Below are positions 1 through 6,658 of a stretch of DNA of 12,308 nt, piece after piece; position 1 is the first letter of the stretch; the number at the start of each line of letters is the position of its first letter. The stretch covers positions 1 to 12,308 of the forward strand of contig JBMNTQ010000047.1 of NCBI GenBank assembly GCA_050945815.1, in the 5' to 3' direction. The DNA is from JBMNTQ01 sp050945815. Its GTDB lineage: Bacteria; Bacillota; Clostridia; Christensenellales; JBMNTQ01. The translations under genes were made by a program, and so were the position numbers. The notes beneath the pieces are model-generated. The model saw nothing but the letters and a program-made list of their open reading frames with translations. It ran no database searches and was not told the origin of the DNA.

Positions 1-96
1 ATTAGCTCCAAATCAATAGGCAGCCCAAACAATCAGTATATTTGTTTCAGTTTTTATGCAAAATTACCAATTCAGCAATTATTCAGTGAGTATTAA
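1..96 (+). CDS. Possible 3' tail of an upstream reading frame (partial)
   Basis: Frame 1 is open from the window edge for 31 codons and stops at TAA 94-96; the other two plus frames and the minus frames stop early. The peptide is mixed in composition and ends ..QQLFSEY. I recognise no family. In DNA this AT-rich an open run of this length can arise by chance, so this is only a possible C-terminus of a gene lying left of the window. Its composition differs from the roughly 50% GC genes that follow. Confidence 0.2.
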   Translation: MSSKSIGSPNNQYICFSFYAKLPIQQLFSEY

Positions 97-239
97 TTAG
101 CACAATCTTGAATACTACTTATATCTTACAAAAATGCACCTTCTGCCAACAAACGAGGGGGTGAATGCCATTTATATTGAAAAAACGCATAAAATCCGAT
201 AGACTATATTTATAATGATGCTTCAGGGAGGCGCTTTCC
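97..239 (+). promoter_or_regulatory. AT-rich leader with weak promoter and RBS for the ATPase gene
   Basis: No gene is visible here. A good -10-like TATAAT lies at 211-216 and a second AT hexamer (TATATT) at 205-210. The nearest -35-like TTGAAA (177-182) is too far from either for a canonical sigma-A promoter (spacers 28 and 22), so the promoter call is weak. AGGGAGG at 225-231 is a good ribosome binding site for the ATG at 240. Slightly upstream, the short repeat ATTCAG occurs at 70-75 and 81-86, 11 bp apart; its meaning is unknown. Confidence 0.35.
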
Positions 240-1490
240 ATGAAATTTACCCGAGTCTATATTGAAAATTTTAAAAGCTTCGACCGACAAGAGCTCCATC
301 TGGAAGATTTCACCCTGCTCTTAGGTGCCAATGCCGCAGGCAAATCCAACATCATCAGCATCTTTCGCTTCATTGATAACGTTGTCAACTACGGCATCCA
401 AGATGCTCTCTCCCTTATGGGGGGTATCGACCATGTCATCAATGCCGGTTTAGGCAAAAAGCAGCCCCTTATTCTGGAATTCTCCTTAAACGTACAGGAT
501 GAACATTTGCAGCGTCAGGTCAATCCAAAAGACAGCCGTTCCTTGCTCTTTCTCTCAATAGACTATCGATGCGCCCTGAAGGCCTATGCCCGCACCGACA
601 GCTACCGCATCGTCGAAGACCGGATTTCCCTAAACTACCGATGCCTATCCGACAATAGCGAAACCGCCGTATCAAAAGGCAATCTTACCGTCCAATTCAG
701 CCGCAAGGGCAACCGCATTATCCCCCGCCTCACAGCACCGGAAGGCTTTCGCGATGCCGCCGTCCGTGACAGCTTCGCACTAACGTTCCAAGCCGGCATC
801 CTAAGCCGCAACCCTCGGGAGCTAATCCTCAACAAGCTGGACTATCTTGCGCCATTCGTAAGTCTGCGCCGCCATTTCATCAAAATCTACAATTTCGATC
901 CCACGCTGCTAAAGCAAGCCTCCTCGGTCATATCGATGCACGAGTTGGCAGAAGATGGCTCCAACATCGCCTTTGTGCTGGAATATCTGTTGCGCAGTCC
1001 TTCGAACAAACGCATGCTAACCAACCTTTTGGCCCATTGTCTTCCCTTTATAAAAGACATCGGCATCCAGCAAAACCTCGACCGTTCCAAAACCTTTAAA
1101 ATACAGGAAGTCTACCAAGACCGAGTTTTTCGCTCAGATTTTCTATCCGACGGCACCGTCAATATTTTGGCGCTAATCGTCGCCCTGTATTTCCAACAAT
1201 ATTCCGGTATCGTCATCATCGAAGAACCGGAGCGCAACCTCCATCCCAAGTTGATCAGCAGCGTAGCGGAAATGGCCAAAGATGCCGCCGTCAACAAACA
1301 AGTGCTCATCACCACCCACAGTCAGGAATTTGTCAAACACACCGAGCTTTCATCCCTGCTTTTTGTCCAGCGCAGCGACGAAGGGTTCACGCAAACCTCC
1401 AAGCCTGCCGACAACGAAACGGTACGGGCCTTCCTGCAGTCCGCCCTAGGGGCAGAAGACCTATTTCTTCAGGACCTACTGGGGAATTAG
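240..1490 (+). CDS. ABC/OLD-like AAA family ATPase, first gene of a two-gene ATPase-TOPRIM unit
   Basis: A 416-residue SMC/ABC-type ATPase of the AAA_15/AAA_21 group. Seen: the N-terminal strand and IENFKSF motif (8-14), Walker A GANAAGKS (29-36), a long middle region (about 60-290), an ABC signature LSDGT (302-306), Walker B IVIIEEPE (324-331) with the family's LHP (334-336), and the switch histidine in TTHS (H360). Only about 55 residues follow that histidine, so the TOPRIM nuclease domain that OLD proteins carry at the C-terminus is absent; a TOPRIM-like protein is encoded next door instead. Start ATG 240 has AGGGAGG upstream and the first residues fit the family. In OLD, GajA, AriA and RloA, such ATPases sense a trigger or build an assembly that controls an effector. 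Which family this belongs to is not settled by eye. The ATPase fold is certain; a defence role is inference. Confidence 0.88.
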   Translation: MKFTRVYIENFKSFDRQELHLEDFTLLLGANAAGKSNIISIFRFIDNVVNYGIQDALSLMGGIDHVINAGLGKKQPLILEFSLNVQDEHLQRQVNPKDSRSLLFLSIDYRCALKAYARTDSYRIVEDRISLNYRCLSDNSETAVSKGNLTVQFSRKGNRIIPRLTAPEGFRDAAVRDSFALTFQAGILSRNPRELILNKLDYLAPFVSLRRHFIKIYNFDPTLLKQASSVISMHELAEDGSNIAFVLEYLLRSPSNKRMLTNLLAHCLPFIKDIGIQQNLDRSKTFKIQEVYQDRVFRSDFLSDGTVNILALIVALYFQQYSGIVIIEEPERNLHPKLISSVAEMAKDAAVNKQVLITTHSQEFVKHTELSSLLFVQRSDEGFTQTSKPADNETVRAFLQSALGAEDLFLQDLLGN

Positions 1491-1493
1491 CCA

Positions 1494-2000
1494 ATGAAAG
1501 AAAATCTTCTATATGTGTTTGTGGAAGGCGCAGACGACGAACGGTTCTTCCGTTGGTATTTTCGCAAGCGTAAAATAAAGATCATCAAATACGCCCAGGA
1601 AAAACGGGTAAAAACCAATCAGTTTATCCAGACCATCCAAGAGATGGAACATGCCGACTACATCTTCATGACCGACAAAGATAATTTCAAGCTAAACGAG
1701 AAGCTCGAACGCATCCAATCCTGGTATCCCTCCATCGACCTCGATCGGGTTTACGTTGCCATACAAGAAGTAGAGGGCTGGTATTTGGCAGGAGTAACTC
1801 GCGATACCTGCAAAGAGTGGGGCATTCGCTACTATTACGACACCAACGACCTGGTCAAAGAGGATTTCAACGCCCTCATTCCCCGCCCTTTCCTCTCGCG
1901 CATCGATTTCATGCTGGAAATCCTCAAGAATTTTTCCATGCCGGAAGCCCTGCGGCGCAACCGCTCCTTCCGATATTTCGTCAGCAACAATCGACGCTAA
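1494..2000 (+). CDS. Small TOPRIM-like putative nuclease/effector paired with the ATPase
   Basis: A 168-residue protein starting 3 bp after the ATPase stop, so almost certainly translated with it. It has the layout of a minimal TOPRIM domain: a hydrophobic strand ending in VEG (E11) with DDERFF after it, a second strand ending in TDKD (D61 and D63, the DxD pair), and then EVEGWYLAG (92-100), which recalls the E-x-W-(Y/L)-L segment of RloB and DUF4276-like proteins. The C-terminus is basic (LRRNRSFRYF, 153-162). TOPRIM acids bind metal and cleave nucleic acid in OLD-family nucleases. It is much shorter than the DUF4435 protein AriB of PARIS as I recall it, and has no Walker motifs. Seen: the motifs and pairing. 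Inferred: metal-dependent nuclease or effector role controlled by the upstream ATPase. I cannot assign a named family with certainty. Confidence 0.7.
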   Translation: MKENLLYVFVEGADDERFFRWYFRKRKIKIIKYAQEKRVKTNQFIQTIQEMEHADYIFMTDKDNFKLNEKLERIQSWYPSIDLDRVYVAIQEVEGWYLAGVTRDTCKEWGIRYYYDTNDLVKEDFNALIPRPFLSRIDFMLEILKNFSMPEALRRNRSFRYFVSNNRR

Positions 2001-2043
2001 ACTCCCGCTCTTCCCCTATCCCGCGGTTTTAGCGTTAGCCATA

Positions 2044-2073
2044 TTGACAGGCTCATCCTGAATAAGGTAGAAT
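2044..2073 (+). promoter_or_regulatory. Sigma-A-like promoter for mscL
   Basis: A perfect -35 TTGACA (2044-2049) is followed after 18 bp by TAGAAT (2068-2073), a five-of-six match to the -10. Transcription would start near 2080, about 38 nt before the mscL ATG, and the RBS AGAGGA lies at 2104-2109. It shows that mscL can be transcribed independently of the ATPase-TOPRIM pair. Confidence 0.7.
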
Positions 2074-2117
2074 TTGCTAAGACCATCATCTTAGAATTTT
2101 AGAAGAGGACGTGCAAT

Positions 2118-2552
2118 ATGTTTAAAGAATTCAAAGAATTCGCCTTGCGCGGAAATGTCGTCGATTTGGCAGTCGGCGTTATCATTGGTACTGCTTTCTC
2201 TGCCATTGTCAACTCCATAGTCAACGACATCATCATGCCACTGATTGGCGCCATTTTTGGTAAAATTGATTTTAGCAATCTGTTTATCGCCTTAGACGGC
2301 AACACCTACGAAACCCTGCTCGCTGCCCAGGAAGTAGGCGCGCCGGTATTTGCCTACGGCAACTTCATCACAGCAATATTGAACTTCCTCATCATTGCTT
2401 TCAGCATCTTCCTGCTGATTAAGGGGCTCAACAAGCTCAGCCGCAAAAAACAGGAAGCCGAGCCAGAACCTGCATCAAAAGAATGTCCGTTCTGTTTCTC
2501 CCAAATCAATCCCTCAGCTACCCGCTGCCCCAATTGTACTTCCGAGCTGTAA
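2118..2552 (+). CDS. mscL: Large-conductance mechanosensitive channel MscL with C-terminal zinc ribbon
   Basis: A 144-residue MscL, the homopentameric inner-membrane channel that opens under membrane tension and vents solutes on hypo-osmotic shock. The start [20 protein letters not shown] is the hallmark amphipathic N-helix leading into TM1 (about 15-45, with the gate-lining glycines G20 and G24 and the IIMPLIG end). A short external loop (about 50-79) leads to TM2 (about 82-103) and a basic cytoplasmic boundary. After a charged linker (109-122) the usual C-terminal helix is replaced by CPFC (123-126) and CPNC (137-140), a four-cysteine zinc-ribbon-like tail. Similar tails occur in some Gram-positive MscL proteins as I recall, so this may be a variant rather than a new fusion. 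RBS AGAGGA precedes ATG 2118. It is a monocistronic gene facing the sepF operon. Confidence 0.95.
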   Translation: MFKEFKEFALRGNVVDLAVGVIIGTAFSAIVNSIVNDIIMPLIGAIFGKIDFSNLFIALDGNTYETLLAAQEVGAPVFAYGNFITAILNFLIIAFSIFLLIKGLNKLSRKKQEAEPEPASKECPFCFSQINPSATRCPNCTSEL

Positions 2553-2583
2553 CAGCTCTCAGCCCTTCCAGCCAGAACTGCGA

Positions 2584-2613
2584 AAAAGCCGGAGCATACC
2601 TGCCCCGGCTTTT
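2584..2613. terminator. Bidirectional intrinsic terminator between mscL and the sepF operon
   Basis: AAAAGCCGG (2584-2592) pairs perfectly with CCGGCTTTT (2605-2613) around a 12-nt loop. The A-rich left side and T-rich right side give U-tracts in both directions. It sits between two converging genes (mscL ends at 2552, sepF stop at 2648) and so can end both transcripts. Confidence 0.85.
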
Positions 2614-2647
2614 GCCTGTTCCATTCCAGCCTTATAAGCCTAACCTT

Positions 2648-3115
2648 CTAGCGCTGCGCTTTGCTCAGGCTATAGAAAGTGTTCACATTCAGATCGTCCG
2701 CAACATTGCCGCTAATGTCCACATTGGTGGGCGCTAGCACAAAAATGCCCTTGGAAACCTTGTGAATGCTTCCGTTTAGAGAGTATACAGCACCGCTAAT
2801 AAAATCCAACACCCGCTGTGCCACATCGATTTCCAGCGTCTCCAGGTTCACGACCACAGGCTTTCTCGCCTTCAAATAATCGATAATATCCTGCGTATCG
2901 TCATAGTTAGCAGGTTTATACACAACCATTTTCATGCCGTTTCCCGTAGGAAGATCCACAACCTTGCCCCTCCTGTTGCTTTTCGTGTATACCGGCTCTT
3001 GAATATATTCTTCTTCAATGCTATCAAATTCATCGTAGTCCATTTCCTCATCTTGCAGTGAAGCCTCTTCAATACCAATGACATCCAAGATTTTGTTGAA
3101 AAATTTCTTTGCCAA
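2648..3115 (-). CDS. sepF: Cell division protein SepF
   Basis: A 155-residue SepF, which binds FtsZ, bundles its filaments and anchors the Z-ring to the membrane. The N-terminal 14 residues (MAKKFFNKILDVIG) form the expected membrane-targeting amphipathic helix. An acidic linker rich in D and E follows (16-40), then the conserved globular domain (about 61-132) with KPVVVNL (85-91), RVLDFISGAVY (101-111) and VSKGIFVLAP (120-129). Length is normal for the family. The start is TTG (3115-3113); AGGGGG in the complement of 3122-3128 gives a good RBS, and no in-frame ATG fits better. It is the last gene of the minus-strand operon, 24 bp after the PLP-binding protein gene, the same order (ylmE then ylmF/sepF) as in the Bacillus division cluster. 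Confidence 0.95.
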   Translation of the reverse strand: MAKKFFNKILDVIGIEEASLQDEEMDYDEFDSIEEEYIQEPVYTKSNRRGKVVDLPTGNGMKMVVYKPANYDDTQDIIDYLKARKPVVVNLETLEIDVAQRVLDFISGAVYSLNGSIHKVSKGIFVLAPTNVDISGNVADDLNVNTFYSLSKAQR

Positions 3116-3139
3116 ATAATCGCCCCCTTAAACTTTCAG

Positions 3140-3811
3140 TTATTTGAAAATCGCGCTGCCAATCCGCACCATATTCGCGCCTTCCTGGACAGCGATTTCA
3201 TAGTCGTTGCTCATTCCCATAGATAAAAAGCGCATCTGATCTTCAAAGCCGGCATCCTGCAATCGATAAAACAGATCCCGCATCCGTATAAAGTAAGGCC
3301 GCAGCTCCTCAGGCTGCTCCAGCGGCATCATCGCCATCAAGCCCTTCACAGACAAATTAGGCAACTCCTGCAACTGCTGCAAAAACGGCAGTACTTCGCG
3401 TTCTGCCATGCCCGCCTTGCTCTGCTCTTGCGCAATATTAACCTGCACCAAAACCGGCATCACCCGATTCGCCTTGGCCATACACCGCTGAATCTCCTGC
3501 GCAACCGACGGCCTGTCCACGGAATGAATCAACTGAACCACAGGTATAATTGATTTTACCTTATTCGTCTGCAAATGTCCAATAAAATTCCATTGGGCCG
3601 ACTTATCCACATCGTTGCATTTTCCCAGCAAAACCTGCGCCCGATTTTCTCCCAAATCCCGAATGCCGCAAGCCATAACGTGAGCAATTTGCTGCACATC
3701 CGCGAATTTCGTAACAGCAATCAAAGTCACATCCTCGCCGCGTCCCCCGCGCGAAGCTGCCGCATCCTCCAGCCGTCCCCTAATCTCCTCCACATTTTCA
3801 GCAATGCCCAT
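3140..3811 (-). CDS. ylmE: PLP homeostasis protein, YggS/YlmE family (PLPBP)
   Basis: A 223-residue single-domain TIM-barrel protein related to the N-terminal domain of alanine racemase. It carries pyridoxal 5'-phosphate but has no known catalytic activity; it buffers cellular PLP and influences amino-acid pools. Seen: the PLP lysine K35 in AVTKF, GENRAQ (54-59), FIGHLQTNK (76-84), HSVD (96-99), the QSKAG segment (130-134), GLMAM (157-161) and the phosphate-binding signature SMGMSNDYEIA (197-207) followed by R216 and G218. Length is typical. ATG 3811 has GGGGGGAG upstream. It lies between the HlyD-like gene (57 bp gap) and sepF (24 bp gap) and is surely cotranscribed with sepF, as in many Bacillota. 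The symbol ylmE is used by gene order; yggS or plpbp would serve equally. Confidence 0.95.
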   Translation of the reverse strand: MGIAENVEEIRGRLEDAAASRGGRGEDVTLIAVTKFADVQQIAHVMACGIRDLGENRAQVLLGKCNDVDKSAQWNFIGHLQTNKVKSIIPVVQLIHSVDRPSVAQEIQRCMAKANRVMPVLVQVNIAQEQSKAGMAEREVLPFLQQLQELPNLSVKGLMAMMPLEQPEELRPYFIRMRDLFYRLQDAGFEDQMRFLSMGMSNDYEIAVQEGANMVRIGSAIFK

Positions 3812-3868
3812 GTCGATTTCTCCCCCCTGTCCCGGCTCCTACCAAGCCTATCTGCCCGGGTTCCTGCG

Positions 3869-5056
3869 CTAAAGCTGTATCAGCATATTCGACTGCAGCT
3901 CCAGCCCTTCCTGCGCCGAGTGAATCACAGCGTTTTCTCCATCATCGTATTCGATCTCCACCGGCACAAACTCCGCCTTATCGCCGCCGACGACATAAAT
4001 CCCTGCAACTCCGTCCGCATTGCTCTTAATAGCATCCAAAGGAGCCACAATTCCCTCATAGCTTTTTTTCAAGTTAGCCGTCGCCTGGCGCACGCTGAGC
4101 ATAGGCCCAATATCCTCGCTCATCTCCACCACAAACAACGTACCTGTATCCAACGGCTTCGAGGAAACCACCTTCCCCTCATACGGCCGATCGTAGAATC
4201 CTTCAAAAGAAATATTATATTTCAGGTCTGCCGCCAACTCGGTGGAATTATCCTCCTCCACCCTAATCAAGCAATACCATTTATAATTGTTCACCAAACG
4301 GTAAAGTGGCTCCCCAGTAGACGCGTCTACCGCCTTGCCCGGAGATTTCCCCTGCAAAATATTGTCAAGGTCGCTTCTAGTCAAGGTATCGATAGCATCC
4401 GGCGACAAAAAATCCTCACAGCCGTCAAAATAAAAGCTGACCATCCCGGCATCCTGGGCCATCACTTCTGTTTTCCAGGATTGCAATCGCTCAAGCAGCG
4501 CCTGTTCCTCCTGGATCAGCGCCGCATATTCTTCATCCGGGTTTTCCACAGTTTCTCGAATCTGGGTCTGCCGTCTATCCATCTGGTCTAAAAGCAGCTG
4601 CTCTAAAACCAACAGATCCTCATTGCTCGTGCCGGCCACAGCCTTTTTGATGCGCTGGGTCGCCTTATCGATTTCGACGTTGCTCGCCTCCAGCTCTGTG
4701 TTCAAAACCCCCTGTAAAACATTGGTGGTAATATAGTCGCTAATCTCCTGCTGCACCACAAACAGATCCTGCAAAACCTTATCGTTGTAGCCGCCCTTAT
4801 ACACAACAGCAACCTGCGCACCCTTTTGCACCCGCTCCCCTTCGGCAGCTAAGTACGTCACCTTCCCCCAAGTAGCCGACTTATACACCTGTTCATCGCG
4901 CACAAACACAGCGTCCTTCGTGCTCTCATAGGCCAGCGCCCCCTGAGTTAGCCGCATAGTCGCGGGTTGCTTGGGAATCAGTATCAAAACCAACCCGGCA
5001 ATCAGCACAACAGCCAGTATCACAAAGAACCTCAGCTTAATTCTTATCTTCCTCAT
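3869..5056 (-). CDS. HlyD-family membrane-anchored adaptor-like protein
   Basis: A 395-residue protein with a basic N-terminus, one membrane anchor (about 9-27) and a large external part. The segment around DAVFVRDEQVYKSATWGKV (48-66) and EGERVQKGAQVAVVY (72-86) is the first half of a biotinyl-lipoyl-like hairpin. It is followed by a helical, coiled-coil-prone stretch (about 92-200), the return half-motif AGMVSFYFDGCE (203-214) and a beta-rich C-terminal part (about 255-395) as in membrane fusion proteins. In Gram-negative exporters HlyD bridges the pump and outer membrane, but here no pump gene is in the operon. HlyD-like genes next to ylmE and sepF recur in Clostridia as I recall; their function is undefined. 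ATG 5056 has GGGAG 8 nt upstream. It lies 69 bp after the thioesterase gene and 57 bp before ylmE, so it is operonic. A role in envelope or division-site assembly is inference. Confidence 0.8.
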   Translation of the reverse strand: MRKIRIKLRFFVILAVVLIAGLVLILIPKQPATMRLTQGALAYESTKDAVFVRDEQVYKSATWGKVTYLAAEGERVQKGAQVAVVYKGGYNDKVLQDLFVVQQEISDYITTNVLQGVLNTELEASNVEIDKATQRIKKAVAGTSNEDLLVLEQLLLDQMDRRQTQIRETVENPDEEYAALIQEEQALLERLQSWKTEVMAQDAGMVSFYFDGCEDFLSPDAIDTLTRSDLDNILQGKSPGKAVDASTGEPLYRLVNNYKWYCLIRVEEDNSTELAADLKYNISFEGFYDRPYEGKVVSSKPLDTGTLFVVEMSEDIGPMLSVRQATANLKKSYEGIVAPLDAIKSNADGVAGIYVVGGDKAEFVPVEIEYDDGENAVIHSAQEGLELQSNMLIQL

Positions 5057-5125
5057 GTATGCAACTCCCAGCAGTTTAGATGATACGATAGTTCTACAAA
5101 AACCATGTCCATTCCTTCTCTTATC

Positions 5126-5887
5126 TCAAAACACCTTGTCCTGTTCAAGCGATTTCCTGGGCGTCCAAATCCCTTCCGCCTCATAAAGCGGCGTCTGGTC
5201 CGTATCGTCCTTTCCCTCAATGAAAAAACGGTCTGCCTCCTGCGCCATACAAATACGAATTCGTCGGCTTTGGTCCGATTCTTTTAAAAAATTAATCTGC
5301 AACGCCGACAGCATATTTTCCTCAAACTGCTCCCGCCCCAGCGTATCACAGATCCATTCCGCATAGCGCGTGTTGTTCATATGCCGATTCATATCCAAAT
5401 CACTAAACCTCGGGCTGCGCACCTCCATTGTCCGCATCGGCAAATCCGTCCGAATCGGTTTAAGCGGCGGCATGGGTGCCGGCTCTTGGGAATTGTAGTT
5501 TAAAAACGCCATATCTTTCGGCGCGCGGGCCAACTGCCGAGTCTCCATGTTCATAACCAACCAAATAGTAGAAGCATAGCCTATGTCTTTTGCTCTGTCC
5601 GCAAACGCGTAGTGCCGCGAAAATATCCGCCCTCCCTGATGGCTGGCCCAGGTTCTTACCGATATCTCATCATTCAACACAGGGTAGCGGCGCATCTCAA
5701 TCCGCGCCCGCAGCAAAACCCAAAAATACCCTCTTTCTAGTAAATCCGTTCGGCTGGCCTGCATAGAAGCCGAATGCCGTTCCGAAATCTCACACATCTC
5801 ATTTAATATAGCAGAAGGCTTCCAACAACTGTTTACATCCACATCGTATGAAACAATCCGCTTCTTTTCTTCCAAGAAAACATCCAA
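5126..5887 (-). CDS. Acyl-ACP thioesterase (FatA/FatB family, PF01643-like)
   Basis: Releases free fatty acids from acyl-carrier protein, setting chain length in the cytoplasm. It has two hot-dog-like halves. The N-terminal half contains the helix SAILNEMCEISERHS (25-39) and the strands LLRARIEMRRYPVLNDEISVRTW and IFSRHYAF (58-95). The C-terminal half carries the catalytic region FSDLDMNRHMNNTRYAEW (161-178) with D165, N167 and H169, and the conserved acidic residue of NFLKES (E203). Length fits bacterial members. The open frame extends to ATG 5944, but TTG 5887-5885 is chosen because GGAGG sits 7 nt before it; that gives 253 residues. The extra 19 residues of the longer form do not look like family sequence, and the RBS would fall inside it. 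First gene of the minus-strand operon ending in sepF. Chain-length preference cannot be read from sequence. Confidence 0.9.
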   Translation of the reverse strand: MDVFLEEKKRIVSYDVDVNSCWKPSAILNEMCEISERHSASMQASRTDLLERGYFWVLLRARIEMRRYPVLNDEISVRTWASHQGGRIFSRHYAFADRAKDIGYASTIWLVMNMETRQLARAPKDMAFLNYNSQEPAPMPPLKPIRTDLPMRTMEVRSPRFSDLDMNRHMNNTRYAEWICDTLGREQFEENMLSALQINFLKESDQSRRIRICMAQEADRFFIEGKDDTDQTPLYEAEGIWTPRKSLEQDKVF

Positions 5888-5931
5888 AAAAACACCTCCG
5901 TACCCTACACACCCAGGAGATACCCCTCCAC

Positions 5932-5970
5932 TGTTTTTTATCATATCATGGAAATGTCAATAAAAAAAGT
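5932..5970 (-). promoter_or_regulatory. Probable promoter region of the thioesterase-sepF operon
   Basis: On the minus strand a perfect TTGACA (5960-5955) and a good -10-like TATGAT (5945-5940) are present, but they are only 9 bp apart, so they cannot form one standard promoter. TATGAT with an upstream T-run, or TTGACA with a poor downstream hexamer, are the alternatives. Position and AT-richness support a promoter here; the exact start is unresolved. Confidence 0.4.
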
Positions 5971-6021
5971 CATGTTTTAAGCTTGCAGTTTTAAGGTAAC
6001 CTCTTTTTTCCGCAAAACCGC

Positions 6022-6057
6022 CAATAAAAAAGGGGCTGTCCATACACGACAGCCCCT
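6022..6057 (-). terminator. Intrinsic terminator of the ferritin gene
   Basis: AGGGGCTGTC (6031-6040) and GACAGCCCCT (6048-6057) form a perfect 10-bp stem with a 7-nt loop. Read on the minus strand the stem is followed by TTTTTATT (6030-6023), a classic U-tract. It lies 80 bp after the ferritin stop and upstream of the thioesterase promoter, so it separates the two minus-strand units. Confidence 0.92.
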
Positions 6058-6137
6058 CAAGGTTCCTCTTTTCAATCTCTATGCTAAAACTCTCTGTCCA
6101 AGCGCCGGGGCCGATATCTACGATTGGCACCTTTAAC

Positions 6138-6623
6138 TTAGCTGCGGGCTCCCAGTTCTTTGTCCAGAGCGAACAACAGCCCAATGTTATCGCCGATCAA
6201 GTCCAACTTTCCAACAATGGCTCTTGTTGTATCCTCTTCCTCCACCTGTTCGGTTACAAACCAGTGCAGGAACACAGCCGTGGCATGGTCGCCCTCTTTT
6301 TGCGCCAGCTCCAACACCTCATTGATGCTGCGGGTAATGAACTGCTCGTGGGCATAAGCTTCTTCAAACGCAACCTTTGCCGTAGGGCAAGCAGGCAGCG
6401 GAGCATCAATCTTTGCCAACGTAACCCCCGCATCTCTCTCCAGAAGGTAGTCCAAAATGCGAATCGCATGATCCAGCTCTTCCTGCGCTTGTAGCCGTAG
6501 CCAGTGGGAAAATCCATCTAAAGACTGCTCATTTAAGCAGTTGGATAAATGTAAGTACAAGTACGCCGAAAAGAATTCTTTGTTCATCTGCTCCTCAAGA
6601 GCCTTTTTCACTATATCCTTCAT
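6138..6623 (-). CDS. ftnA: Bacterial non-heme ferritin (FtnA-like)
   Basis: A 161-residue ferritin subunit; 24 such subunits form a cytoplasmic shell that oxidises ferrous iron and stores it. All expected ferroxidase residues are visible by comparison with E. coli FtnA: E16 in MNKEFFSAY, Y23, E49 and H52 in AQEELDHA, E93 in HEQF, and Q126 and E129 in EQVEEE. The four-helix bundle and short fifth helix (about 141-157) are complete. No haem-ligand methionine in the bacterioferritin position was noticed, so ferritin is preferred over Bfr. ATG 6623 follows the strong RBS AGAGGAGGG. It is monocistronic: its own promoter (6659-6667) and its own terminator (6022-6057). A dyad at 6686-6700 suggests transcription-factor control. 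Confidence 0.95.
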   Translation of the reverse strand: MKDIVKKALEEQMNKEFFSAYLYLHLSNCLNEQSLDGFSHWLRLQAQEELDHAIRILDYLLERDAGVTLAKIDAPLPACPTAKVAFEEAYAHEQFITRSINEVLELAQKEGDHATAVFLHWFVTEQVEEEDTTRAIVGKLDLIGDNIGLLFALDKELGARS

Positions 6624-6658
6624 CAGAATACCCTCCTCTTTAAGATTGATTTGTCCTT

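Noticed and set aside
240..2000. Direct naming of the ATPase-TOPRIM pair as PARIS, Gabija or RloAB
   Set aside because: No UvrD-like helicase is present, the TOPRIM protein is much smaller than AriB, and the match to RloB rests on one short motif. A family search is needed before any name is used.
1995..2034. Inverted pair CGCTAAA (1995-2001) and TTTAGCG (2028-2034) as a terminator of the ATPase-TOPRIM unit
   Set aside because: The stem is AT-rich with a 26-nt loop and no following U-tract; it may be chance or a weak structure.
3575..4591. A 338-codon plus-strand open frame across ylmE and the HlyD-like gene
   Set aside because: It lies entirely opposite two well-supported genes, crosses their gap, has no RBS and reads as low-sense sequence; it is an antisense shadow.
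5940..5960. TTGACA (5960-5955) and TATGAT (5945-5940) as a single sigma-A promoter
   Set aside because: The spacer is 9 bp, far below the usual 16-18; a promoter region is reported without fixing its elements.
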